A stretch of DNA of 8,767 nt from Candidatus Zixiibacteriota bacterium (GTDB taxonomy: Bacteria; Zixibacteria; MSB-5A5; CAIYYT01), in assembly GCA_026397575.1 (NCBI GenBank), contig JAPLUP010000491.1, positions 1 through 8,767 of the forward strand. The letters are read 5' to 3'. Made by a program: the position numbers and the translations under genes. The notes below the pieces were generated by a model that saw only the letters and a list, made by a program, of their open reading frames with translations, was not told the DNA's origin and made no database searches. Below are positions 1 through 6,064 of this stretch, piece by piece (the stretch's first letter is position 1; every line of letters begins with the position of its first letter).

Positions 1-64
1 GCCAGCTTCCGCTGGCATGACAACATCCCTTCCAGTCACGTAGGCTGGAACCCCCGTGGTTCCA
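1..64. repeat. Palindrome-rich segment with overlapping hairpins
   Basis: Bases 1-16 form a perfect hairpin (GCCAGC, loop TTCC, GCTGGC). TTCCAG (30-35) can pair with CTGGAA (45-50), while the overlapping TGGAAC (46-51) can instead pair with GTTCCA (59-64), so the last two hairpins exclude each other. No T-run follows, so this is not a typical rho-independent terminator. The window begins inside or next to the structure, so its left edge is unknown. It may be a degenerate dispersed repeat or the tail of an upstream transcription unit. The pairings are seen directly; a function is not. Confidence 0.4.
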
Positions 65-129
65 ACTTCCATTCACGCTGCAGTCGTACCACAGGGATTC
101 GGACTTACTGTACTTTCTTCATGATCCTC

Positions 130-158
130 TTGAATTGCGAAGGAGATTATCGTATCCT
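130..158 (+). promoter_or_regulatory. Candidate sigma-70-type promoter for the nitroreductase-like gene
   Basis: TTGAAT (130-135) and TATCCT (153-158) are separated by 17 bp; each matches the consensus hexamer at four of six positions. Transcription would start near 165, giving a leader of about 50 nt. This is the best-spaced pair seen upstream of the gene at 216, but it has not been tested against the organism's own promoter consensus. Confidence 0.4.
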
Positions 159-163
159 AAATC

Positions 164-185
164 GAAGAGTTGGCGTCAGCTCTTC
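164..185 (+). other. Leader hairpin upstream of the nitroreductase-like gene
   Basis: GAAGAG (164-169) pairs with CTCTTC (180-185). A T-G wobble and a T-A pair extend the stem inward to about 8 bp around a 6-nt loop (GGCGTC). It lies between the candidate promoter and the AGGAGG ribosome binding site at 204-209, so it would sit near the 5' end of the transcript. It could be an mRNA-stabilising leader stem or a chance pairing. Confidence 0.35.
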
Positions 186-215
186 TGATGCGCAATGCTA
201 AATAGGAGGAATCAA

Positions 216-857
216 ATGTTGCACGCTTTTCGGATTGTACTGCCCATTCTGCTACTGAGCACTGCCGTGGTTGCTCAGGGACTCAAGCCTATTGAACTGC
301 CGAAACCGGACACGACTGGCGGCAAGCCGCTGATGCAAGTATTGAAGAATCGCCACAGTTCCCGCGAATTTAGTGCCGACACCCTGCCGATGCCGGTACT
401 CTCCAATCTGTTGTGGGCGGCATGTGGAATCAATCGCACGGGCGAAGGCAAACGCACGGCGCCGTCGGCCATGAATTGGCAGGAAATAGACGTCTATGTT
501 GCCACCGCGCATGGGCTGTTTCTCTTTGATCCGATAAAGCATGCGCTGCAACCCGTGCTGTCGGAGGATATCCGCGAGAAGACCGGAATGCAGCCGTTTG
601 TCAAAGATGTTCCTGTGAATCTGGTTTATGTGGCAGACATGGCTAAAGTTAACAAGGCGTCGGATGCGGATAAGAGCTTCTATACCGCCGCCGATGCCGC
701 ACTTGTCAGCGAGAACGTCTATCTGTACTGCGCGTCGGAAGGTCTCTCGACCGTTGTACGCGGCTCGGTTGACCGCGAAGCCTTGGCGAAAGTGATGAAG
801 CTCCGCGCCGACCAGAAAATCATTTTTGCCCAGTCAGTTGGCTATCCGAAGAAGTAG
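216..857 (+). CDS. Exported nitroreductase-family (SagB/ThcOx-like) flavoprotein
   Basis: The 213-residue product resembles the FMN-dependent nitroreductase fold, in particular the short SagB/ThcOx-like branch. Residues 1-21 look like a Sec signal peptide (a basic residue, the LPILLLSTAVVA core, then AQG). RHSSR (46-50) matches the R-x-S-x-R element that contacts the FMN phosphate. RTAPSAMNWQ (80-89) corresponds to the RTAPSAG-type motif of SagB relatives. The C-terminal stretch YLYCASEGLSTVVRGSVDR (169-187) resembles the flavin-binding end of the family. The start at 216 is preferred over the in-frame ATG at 195 because AGGAGG (204-209) lies 6 nt before it and it places the signal peptide at the N-terminus. 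The substrate is unknown. No RiPP precursor or cyclodehydratase gene is adjacent, so a SagB-like role in peptide oxidation is not supported. No clear terminator follows. Family assignment is fairly sure; the exact reaction is not. Confidence 0.85.
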   Translation: MLHAFRIVLPILLLSTAVVAQGLKPIELPKPDTTGGKPLMQVLKNRHSSREFSADTLPMPVLSNLLWAACGINRTGEGKRTAPSAMNWQEIDVYVATAHGLFLFDPIKHALQPVLSEDIREKTGMQPFVKDVPVNLVYVADMAKVNKASDADKSFYTAADAALVSENVYLYCASEGLSTVVRGSVDREALAKVMKLRADQKIIFAQSVGYPKK

Positions 858-982
858 AGACAGTAAGGAAAAACCTTGCTGCGGCTTCGTCTTGGGTTGG
901 CCGCGACCTAAGCGGCGGAATGAAACCGCAACTTCGGAGCGACTTATCCGTCACAATCTAAGTAGAGGTCGGGGACTATCCG

Positions 983-1011
983 TTGCCCCTTTAGCGCATG
1001 TTGACTATAAT
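983..1011 (+). promoter_or_regulatory. Promoter of the oligoendopeptidase gene
   Basis: TTGCCC (983-988, four of six consensus positions) is followed after 17 bp by a perfect TATAAT (1006-1011). A transcript starting near 1018 would have a leader of about 45 nt ending in AGGAG (1050-1054), 9 nt before the ATG at 1064. It is the strongest promoter-like sequence in the window and suggests the peptidase gene is transcribed on its own rather than only by read-through from the upstream gene. Confidence 0.6.
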
Positions 1012-1063
1012 TGCCTATGGTTCGGCAGATAGACAAATCAACGTTTTTTAGGAGATCACACAG

Positions 1064-2947
1064 ATGAGACTCTGTTCGAAGGTCATTCTCTCGATTCTAA
1101 TGCTTGTGACACTGGAGTTCTTGCCATCGACCATGGTGGCGCAAGTGCAGGAGACTCTCACCCGGGACCAGGTCAAAGATCAGGACAAATGGAACCTCGC
1201 TGACTTCTTCCCGACTGATGAAGCCTGGGAGAAAGAGCTTGAAGCGTTGAAAGGTCGGATCGGCGACATCACCAAATACGAGGGCAAGCTGGCTGAATCG
1301 GCCGCGAATCTCGGGAACTGCCTCATGCTCAATGATACACTGGGAATGAAGGCAGATCGCCTGTATGCTTACGCTGTGCTGAAGCTCGATGAAGACAATC
1401 GTGTCGGTAAGTATCAGGAACTCAGAGACAGGGCCTATGCGATCTACTCTCAGATTGGTCAGGCGACATCATACATCGAACCGGAGATACTGAAGATTCC
1501 TGATACCGCGCTGCGCTTGTTTTTGGACAAAGATCCGAGCTTAGCGGTCTATCGCTTCTATCTGGAGGGCATCCTTCGCCGCAAAAATCATATCCGTAAC
1601 CAGGAAGTGGAGGAAGTTCTGGCACTTGCTGGAGACGCTACCGCCGGACCAGAAAGAATTTTCACGGCGATGGATGATGCCGATATCAAGTTCCCGAACA
1701 TCAAGGACGAGAACGGCAGAGAAATCGAACTCACCCGAGGCCGTTACGGGCAGATTCTGGAGTCTCCCAATCGCAACTTACGCCGGACTGCAAGCAATGC
1801 GTATAATGAAACCTACAAGAAATACAGGAATGCCATGGCTGCCAGTCTGAGTTCGTCCGTTAAGGTCGACCTCTTCTACACAAAGGTGCGCGGTTACAAT
1901 AGCTGCCTCGAACGCGGTCTCGACGGTGACAGCATACCGGTGAGCGTTTTCCACAGTCTTATCAAGGCAGCCAGCGAGAATTTAGCACCCTTGCATAAGT
2001 ATATGGCGCTGCGTAAAAAGGCGTTGGGAGTCGACACGCTGTTTGGCTTCGATTTGTCGGTTCCGCTTGTTCCCCAGAGCACTATGAAATTCACGTACGA
2101 GCAGGCTCAGGAATACATGCTTACGGGCCTGAAGCCGCTGGGAGAAGAGTACTTAGCAAATGTCAAAACGGCGCTCAAATCCCGCTGGATCGATGTCTAT
2201 GAAACCCAGGGCAAGGGGAGTGGTGGCTACACTGCGGGAATCTACGCCGTACATCCGGTCATGCTTCTGAATTTCGCCGGCACTCTCGATGATGTCTATA
2301 CGCTGGCGCACGAGATGGGGCATATGATGCACAGCTATTACTCAAACAAGAGTGAGCCATACATCTATGCCAGACAATCTCTGTTTACTGCTGAAGTGGC
2401 TTCTACCTGCAATGAAGCCATCATGATCAAGTACTTGATAGAAAAAGCGAAAGACAAAAACGAGAAGCTCTACCTGTTGAATTACTACATCGACCAGATC
2501 ATTAACACGTTCTACACGCAGGTCTGGTTCTCCGAATTCGAACTCAAGATACACGAGATCGTCGAATCAGGCGGCGCGCTCTCCACCGATGCTTTTCGGA
2601 AAGTGTACCGGGATGTCTATCAGAAGTACTACGGCCCCGATCTCTACATTCCATCGGACCGTGACCTGGGCGGCTTGCGGATAAGCCATTTCTATCGCAT
2701 GTATTATGTCTACCAGTATGCCACCAGTTATGCCGCTTCCCAAATGCTATCGCAAAAGATTCTGGCGGGAGACAAAAAGGCGGTACAGGCGTACATGGAG
2801 TTTATCAAGACCGGCTCTTCTGATTATCCTGTGAATATACTGAAAAAGGCCGGAGTCGACATGACGACCACCAAGCCGTTCCAGAATACGATTCGGGTTT
2901 TCTCAGATCTGGTGGATCAGTACGAGAAACTGCTGTTGACTAAATAG
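1064..2947 (+). CDS. pepF: Exported oligoendopeptidase F-like M3 metallopeptidase
   Basis: This 627-residue zinc metallopeptidase of family M3 (PepF/oligoendopeptidase F type) should cleave short peptides. The active site is H416-E-M-G-H420, the HExxH zinc motif, with E444 (in FTAEVAS) 24 residues downstream of H420 as the expected third zinc ligand. The N-terminal helical part (about 30-200) fits the PepF N-terminal domain. The C-terminal RISHFYRMYYVYQYATSYAAS segment carries the His/Tyr residues that M3 enzymes use in substrate binding. Length suits the family (about 600 residues) plus a signal peptide: residues 1-26 have a basic start, a hydrophobic core (VILSILMLVTLEFL) and a likely cut near MVA-Q. 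Classical PepF enzymes are cytosolic, so export to the periplasm or outside is notable. The start is supported by AGGAG at 1050-1054. The upstream TATAAT promoter and the 206-bp gap argue for a single-gene unit. Family and catalytic residues are clear; location is inferred. Confidence 0.93.
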   Translation: MRLCSKVILSILMLVTLEFLPSTMVAQVQETLTRDQVKDQDKWNLADFFPTDEAWEKELEALKGRIGDITKYEGKLAESAANLGNCLMLNDTLGMKADRLYAYAVLKLDEDNRVGKYQELRDRAYAIYSQIGQATSYIEPEILKIPDTALRLFLDKDPSLAVYRFYLEGILRRKNHIRNQEVEEVLALAGDATAGPERIFTAMDDADIKFPNIKDENGREIELTRGRYGQILESPNRNLRRTASNAYNETYKKYRNAMAASLSSSVKVDLFYTKVRGYNSCLERGLDGDSIPVSVFHSLIKAASENLAPLHKYMALRKKALGVDTLFGFDLSVPLVPQSTMKFTYEQAQEYMLTGLKPLGEEYLANVKTALKSRWIDVYETQGKGSGGYTAGIYAVHPVMLLNFAGTLDDVYTLAHEMGHMMHSYYSNKSEPYIYARQSLFTAEVASTCNEAIMIKYLIEKAKDKNEKLYLLNYYIDQIINTFYTQVWFSEFELKIHEIVESGGALSTDAFRKVYRDVYQKYYGPDLYIPSDRDLGGLRISHFYRMYYVYQYATSYAASQMLSQKILAGDKKAVQAYMEFIKTGSSDYPVNILKKAGVDMTTTKPFQNTIRVFSDLVDQYEKLLLTK

Positions 2948-2979
2948 GCTTTTGATCCGAGTGTCATCGAAGTCAAGTG

Positions 2980-3020
2980 GGCCGCGGTTGTCGCTTTTTT
3001 GCAGCAATCCTGCCGCGGCC
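2980..3020 (+). terminator. Long GC-rich hairpin after the peptidase gene, possible terminator
   Basis: GGCCGCGG (2980-2987) and CCGCGGCC (3013-3020) form a perfect 8-bp outer stem. Inside it, TTG (2988-2990) and GC (2993-2994) can pair with GC (3001-3002) and CAA (3005-3007), leaving six T in the apical loop and a TCCTG bulge. It lies 32 bp after the stop codon at 2947. It is not a canonical intrinsic terminator because the T-run is in the loop rather than after the stem. It may stabilise the mRNA end, assist rho-dependent ending, or be a small palindromic repeat. Confidence 0.35.
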
Positions 3021-3500
3021 TGCCTCTGTCCTACCTATTTCGGCGCACCGATTTGTGCCGAGAACATTTCTTTATTAACTTCAAGGGAAGGCACCAACCT
3101 CGGAAACGTGTAGCGGCACAAGTACGATTTCGCTTGGCTACTGTTAAGAACCCTCTAAGTTCTCACTCGATTGAAGACACACTTTATGGGATCGTTGCAG
3201 AATGGTGGTTTTGGGGACAAATGAGCAGCTGACGGGACTTGGAGGGACTTTGGTCGGGAGATTCTTGGGTTTTACGGGATCTTCTTGAGGTTTGTTCTCG
3301 GTTTTTCGAGCCTCACTGACCGCCTCGGGATGCTATTGGACAGACCACTCCCGTTAGACCTCGATCAGGGGAATCGGGCCAGTCTCGATCTTGATCAGAC
3401 GTTTGAGGTTGTGAAAAGGATCACATGAAACATTGTGGTGTCGGTCAGCCTTACACCAAACATGGCCGTAGGAGCATGGCTTTGGGCAGAGGCCTGCACA
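3021..3500. other. Intergenic stretch with no convincing gene
   Basis: Together with the hairpin before it, this separates the convergent ends of the peptidase gene and the CPBP gene. The longest plus-strand frame (to 3232) starts with TTG inside the hairpin, lacks a ribosome binding site and has no recognisable motif. Two imperfect 20-bp direct repeats lie at 3255-3274 and 3275-3294 (15 of 20 identical, sharing CGGGA and TTCTTG). On the minus strand the frame of the CPBP gene stays open for 48 codons after its stop (3500 to 3357). The stretch may be decayed sequence; nothing here is firm. Confidence 0.5.
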
Positions 3501-4193
3501 CTAATGTCCAGCTATCCAAGACACCAAGAAACCATTGATATTGAATAGTGAATGAATCGCGATGGCTGGAAGCAAGCTCCCTGTCTTTTCGCGCTGGTAT
3601 CCCGCTATCACTCCGAGGACAAAAGCAAAGACGACAATCAGCAGAACCGTGATGGGTGGCGCCCCAAGCATCAGCAACGACAAATGCATCAAGCCGAAAA
3701 ACGTTGCCCCGGTCAGCACCGGCAGACTAATCCGCAATCGTCCCACATTCATGCCGCGCTCCACCAGCGGCAGGAGGGACCCCTGAATTAAGCCCCGCGT
3801 AAAGATTTCCTCGCAGGTACTCGCATAAATCCAAATCAGCAAGATGCTCTGCCAGGTTGACAACTTGAGATCGAGTTGATCCTCACCCGCGGACACGAAT
3901 GTCAGAATCGTTGCAGCGCACAACCCAACCCCAAAGCCCAAGAGGACGATTGAGCGCCAGTTCGCCCGAACCGGCATAACAAATCCAAAGGCGGCGAGTT
4001 TGCCCTTGCCGATCAGCAGCATTGCTGAAAGCGAAAAGATCAACAACCCGGTCTGCATGACGGCGCCTGAGATAAATGCTGTGGTTTTGTTTCCTGCGAT
4101 CGCTTTGCTGATCGCCATCGCGATGCCGCCGCTGAGATTCATTATCAGCAATGCCAGCAGCAGAACCAGTATCACTCTTAGTAACGCTTTCAC
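3501..4193 (-). CDS. CPBP-family intramembrane metalloprotease (Abi/CAAX-protease-like)
   Basis: The 230-residue membrane protein carries all three motifs of the CPBP (CaaX protease and bacteriocin-processing, Abi) family: EE-x3-R at E128-E129...R133 (CEEIFTRG), a conserved His at H170 in FFGLMHLS, and H214-x3-N218 in AIAIHSLFNING. These residues form the glutamate/histidine active site in known members. Hydrophobic segments lie near 5-20, 42-62, 82-102, 114-125, 157-175, 182-198 and 207-225. The start is GTG at 4193, supported by GGAG 8 nt upstream on the minus strand; the ATG overlapping that region runs into TGA at once. It follows the GNAT-like gene by 62 bp on the same strand, so the two are probably co-transcribed. 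CPBP proteins process prenylated or secreted peptides, confer bacteriocin self-immunity or scaffold membrane proteins; none of these can be chosen here. No bacteriocin gene is visible nearby. Confidence 0.9.
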   Translation of the reverse strand: MKALLRVILVLLLALLIMNLSGGIAMAISKAIAGNKTTAFISGAVMQTGLLIFSLSAMLLIGKGKLAAFGFVMPVRANWRSIVLLGFGVGLCAATILTFVSAGEDQLDLKLSTWQSILLIWIYASTCEEIFTRGLIQGSLLPLVERGMNVGRLRISLPVLTGATFFGLMHLSLLMLGAPPITVLLIVVFAFVLGVIAGYQREKTGSLLPAIAIHSLFNINGFLVSWIAGH

Positions 4194-4255
4194 CGAGTCA
4201 TCTCCGTGTTGAATCGTTTCTGAATCCCATTTTTTGATCGACGAAAGACCTCGAC

Positions 4256-4843
4256 CTATAGTTCTTTCCGCACAATCGCCCGGCTCGCCGATGGACGTTT
4301 GATTTCTTTGTAGCCGGCGCTTAAGTAGGCGGGCAACACGCCCGTCCAGACCCAGGCATCGGGGAGTTTTTTTGCGGTGATCGACGGATAGCCTTCGACA
4401 ATCTTGCCCCCCTGAGAACGAACGTAATCACACGCGGCTTTGAGTATTGCGACTGCGACGCCCTGTTTGCGATACAGCTTGTCGATAAAGAGACAGGTTA
4501 TTGACCATACCGGTTTGCTGTCGATCGCGGCCAGAGCACGCGATTTCTGCAATGTCAGGAACGTTTCTCGTGGTGCGACCGAACACCAGCCGATCGGTTT
4601 GTCGCCGTCGTAGGCGAGAATCCCAGGTACTTCGCCAGACGTCACTAACTTCTTGAGGGCGCGCTTATTTCCGGTACCTTTGCCGGCTTCGTACTCTTTG
4701 CGAGGTCGCCGCCAGACCATGCACCAGCACCCCGCACAAGCGCCGCGCTCGCCGAAAAGCTTCTCGAGATCCTTCCAGCGATCTTTGGTAGCCGCGAAGA
4801 ATAACAACGGTAATTCCGGTTTTTTCTCTGTTTTCTTGGCCAT
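4256..4843 (-). CDS. GNAT-like N-acetyltransferase with a Cys-rich N-terminal motif
   Basis: The 195-residue product (from the start chosen here) resembles GCN5-related acetyltransferases, which move an acetyl group from acetyl-CoA to an amine. Residues about 73-150 show the core: strand ILAYDGDKPIGWCSVAPR (75-92), then VWSITCLFIDKLYRKQGVA (112-130), whose R125-K-Q-G-V-A fits the R/Q-x-x-G-x-A/G acetyl-CoA pyrophosphate-binding motif, then helix AILKAACDYVRSQG. The N-terminal half has C36-A-G-C39-W-C41, a cysteine cluster unusual for GNATs in general. Two starts exist. The upstream ATG at 4882 adds 13 residues, but GGAGGAGG (4846-4853) lies just before the ATG at 4843, which also begins the more conserved-looking MAKK stretch, so 4843 is preferred. 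The gene lies between the malic enzyme terminator and the CPBP gene, likely as first gene of a two-gene operon. The substrate is unknown. Confidence 0.8.
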   Translation of the reverse strand: MAKKTEKKPELPLLFFAATKDRWKDLEKLFGERGACAGCWCMVWRRPRKEYEAGKGTGNKRALKKLVTSGEVPGILAYDGDKPIGWCSVAPRETFLTLQKSRALAAIDSKPVWSITCLFIDKLYRKQGVAVAILKAACDYVRSQGGKIVEGYPSITAKKLPDAWVWTGVLPAYLSAGYKEIKRPSASRAIVRKEL

Positions 4844-4882
4844 ATCCTCCTCCGACATCGATATTGAAGGGTTAGGTGACAC

Positions 4883-4910
4883 TTGATATCAATCATCTGC
4901 ATGGTCGCAA
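4883..4910 (-). promoter_or_regulatory. Weak candidate promoter for the GNAT-CPBP operon
   Basis: Read on the minus strand, TTGCGA (4910-4905) and TATCAA (4888-4883) are 16 bp apart, each matching four of six consensus positions. The -10 box overlaps a perfect 10-bp palindrome TTGATATCAA (4883-4892) that could be an operator. The site lies downstream of the malic enzyme terminator, where a promoter for the operon is expected. The match is modest and could be chance. Confidence 0.25.
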
Positions 4911-4937
4911 ACCGTCAGGTTGCTTTCACGAAAAGCA

Positions 4938-4976
4938 GAATAATAAAAGAAAGGGGTGGCCGCAAGGGCCACCCCG
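4938..4976 (-). terminator. Rho-independent terminator of the malic enzyme gene
   Basis: GGGGTGGCC (4953-4961) and GGCCACCCC (4967-4975) make a perfect 9-bp G+C stem with a 5-nt loop. On the minus strand the stem is followed by a T-rich tract (TTTCTTTTATTATT, 4952 down to 4939). It begins 24 bp after the stop of the phosphotransacetylase-like part and separates it from the downstream GNAT-CPBP pair. Orientation is clear: the opposite strand has an A-rich, not T-rich, flank. Confidence 0.92.
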
Positions 4977-4999
4977 ATAGAATGCAAATAATGATTAGT

Positions 5000-6064
5000 C
5001 TAACATTTGTGGTTATCACCCGCTTCGACGGTAGCAAGAGCTGCCATGGTAACAACCTGTTCGACATCATTCTGGCGATGCAGGACATGGACCGACTTTT
5101 TCATGCCCATCAGGATCGGTCCGATGATCTCGGCGTTACCCAGTTTGTTCATCAGCTTATAAGCGATGTTGCCCGAAGCCAGCTCCGGGAAGATCAGCAC
5201 ATTTGCCTGCTCCTGCAACTTGCTGAACGGGTAGTAGGTTTTGAGCATGTCCGGGTCGACTGCGGTGTCGGCCTGCATATCGCCATCAACAACCAGTTCC
5301 GGATGGTCGCGATGCAGGATGGCAACCGCCCTCTGGACCTTGGCTACCAACGGGTGCTTGGCGGAACCGAAGTTGGAGAAGGAAAGCAAGGCGATACGCG
5401 GTTCGACGCCAAAGCGTTTGGCCGTTTCGGCGCAGCAAAGGGTAATCTCAACGAGCTGTTCGGCAGTCGGATCAATGTTGACGGTCGTATCGCCGAAGAA
5501 GTAGAGCTTGCCTTTGATCATCAGCACGAACAAGCCGCTCACCACCGACAGATCATCGCGCTTGCCGATAACTTCGAGTGCCGGTCTGATCGTCTCGGGA
5601 TAGTGCTGAGTAACTCCGGCGAGAAATGCGTCGGCGTCTCCCATGTGCACCATCATCGCGCCGAAGTAGTTCGGGTTGCGCATCAACGTCCGTGCCTCGT
5701 CCATTGCCACACCCTTCTTATGCCGCAGACGAATAAGCTCGTTGACATACTTCTCGTAGTGCGGACTCACGCGCGGTCGGATTATCTCGACTCCGGCAAG
5801 ATCAATATCGTTCTCACTAGCGATTTGTCGGATTTCGTCTTCGCGACCAAGCAGAACCGGCTTGGCAAATCCTTCTTCGACGATGATATGCGCGGCACGC
5901 ATGATCTGCGTGGAGTAACCCTCGCTGAATACGATCCGCTTGGGTGCTTTCTTCGCGCGGTCGATCATCATGCTGCGAATCTCGCGCCCCATGCCAAGTC
6001 GGTGTTCAAGTTGGCGCTTGTATTCCTCGATGTCAACCTTGTTGCGCGCCACACCACAGTCCAT
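5000..6064 (-). CDS. maeB: C-terminal phosphotransacetylase-like half of MaeB-type malic enzyme (out of frame with first half)
   Basis: These 354 codons continue the malic enzyme after the frameshift. Residues 1-8 (MDCGVARN) are the end of the conserved AKAAMDxGVA segment of MaeB proteins, 9-38 a linker, and about 39-350 a phosphotransacetylase (PTA)-type domain beginning [11 protein letters not shown] and ending near MAALATVEA. In MaeB enzymes this domain does not make acetyl phosphate; it mediates oligomerisation and inhibition by acetyl-CoA. Consistent with that, the position of the LSRG motif of true phosphotransacetylases reads LHRQ (328-331). The ATG at 6064 is the conserved internal Met, with only AAGG 4 nt upstream as a weak ribosome site, so separate translation is doubtful. 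A strong terminator follows the stop. Most likely this is one gene with 5968-7254, split by a one-base deletion or sequencing error. An independently translated subunit is the less likely alternative. Confidence 0.85.
   Translation of the reverse strand: MDCGVARNKVDIEEYKRQLEHRLGMGREIRSMMIDRAKKAPKRIVFSEGYSTQIMRAAHIIVEEGFAKPVLLGREDEIRQIASENDIDLAGVEIIRPRVSPHYEKYVNELIRLRHKKGVAMDEARTLMRNPNYFGAMMVHMGDADAFLAGVTQHYPETIRPALEVIGKRDDLSVVSGLFVLMIKGKLYFFGDTTVNIDPTAEQLVEITLCCAETAKRFGVEPRIALLSFSNFGSAKHPLVAKVQRAVAILHRDHPELVVDGDMQADTAVDPDMLKTYYPFSKLQEQANVLIFPELASGNIAYKLMNKLGNAEIIGPILMGMKKSVHVLHRQNDVEQVVTMAALATVEAGDNHKC

Noticed and set aside
1..194. Riboswitch in the leader of the nitroreductase-like gene
   Set aside because: The hairpins do not match any riboswitch consensus I know, and most lie upstream of the likely transcription start near 165.
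826..1032. Plus-strand open frame overlapping the end of the nitroreductase-like gene
   Set aside because: It overlaps a well-supported gene in another frame and runs over the promoter of the peptidase gene; no protein-like features.
2999..3232. Plus-strand open frame after the peptidase gene
   Set aside because: It starts with TTG inside a hairpin, has no Shine-Dalgarno site and shows no recognisable motif.
3425..3538. 37-codon plus-strand frame with AAAGGA 4 nt upstream of its ATG
   Set aside because: Very short, antisense to the end of the CPBP gene, with a basic composition and no family signal; the ribosome site could be chance.
6062..6064. ATG at the start of the PTA-like half as an independent gene start
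   Set aside because: The Met is the conserved internal residue of the fused enzyme, the upstream AAGG is weak and too close, and the upstream frame ends 97 bp later, so coupled reinitiation is unlikely.
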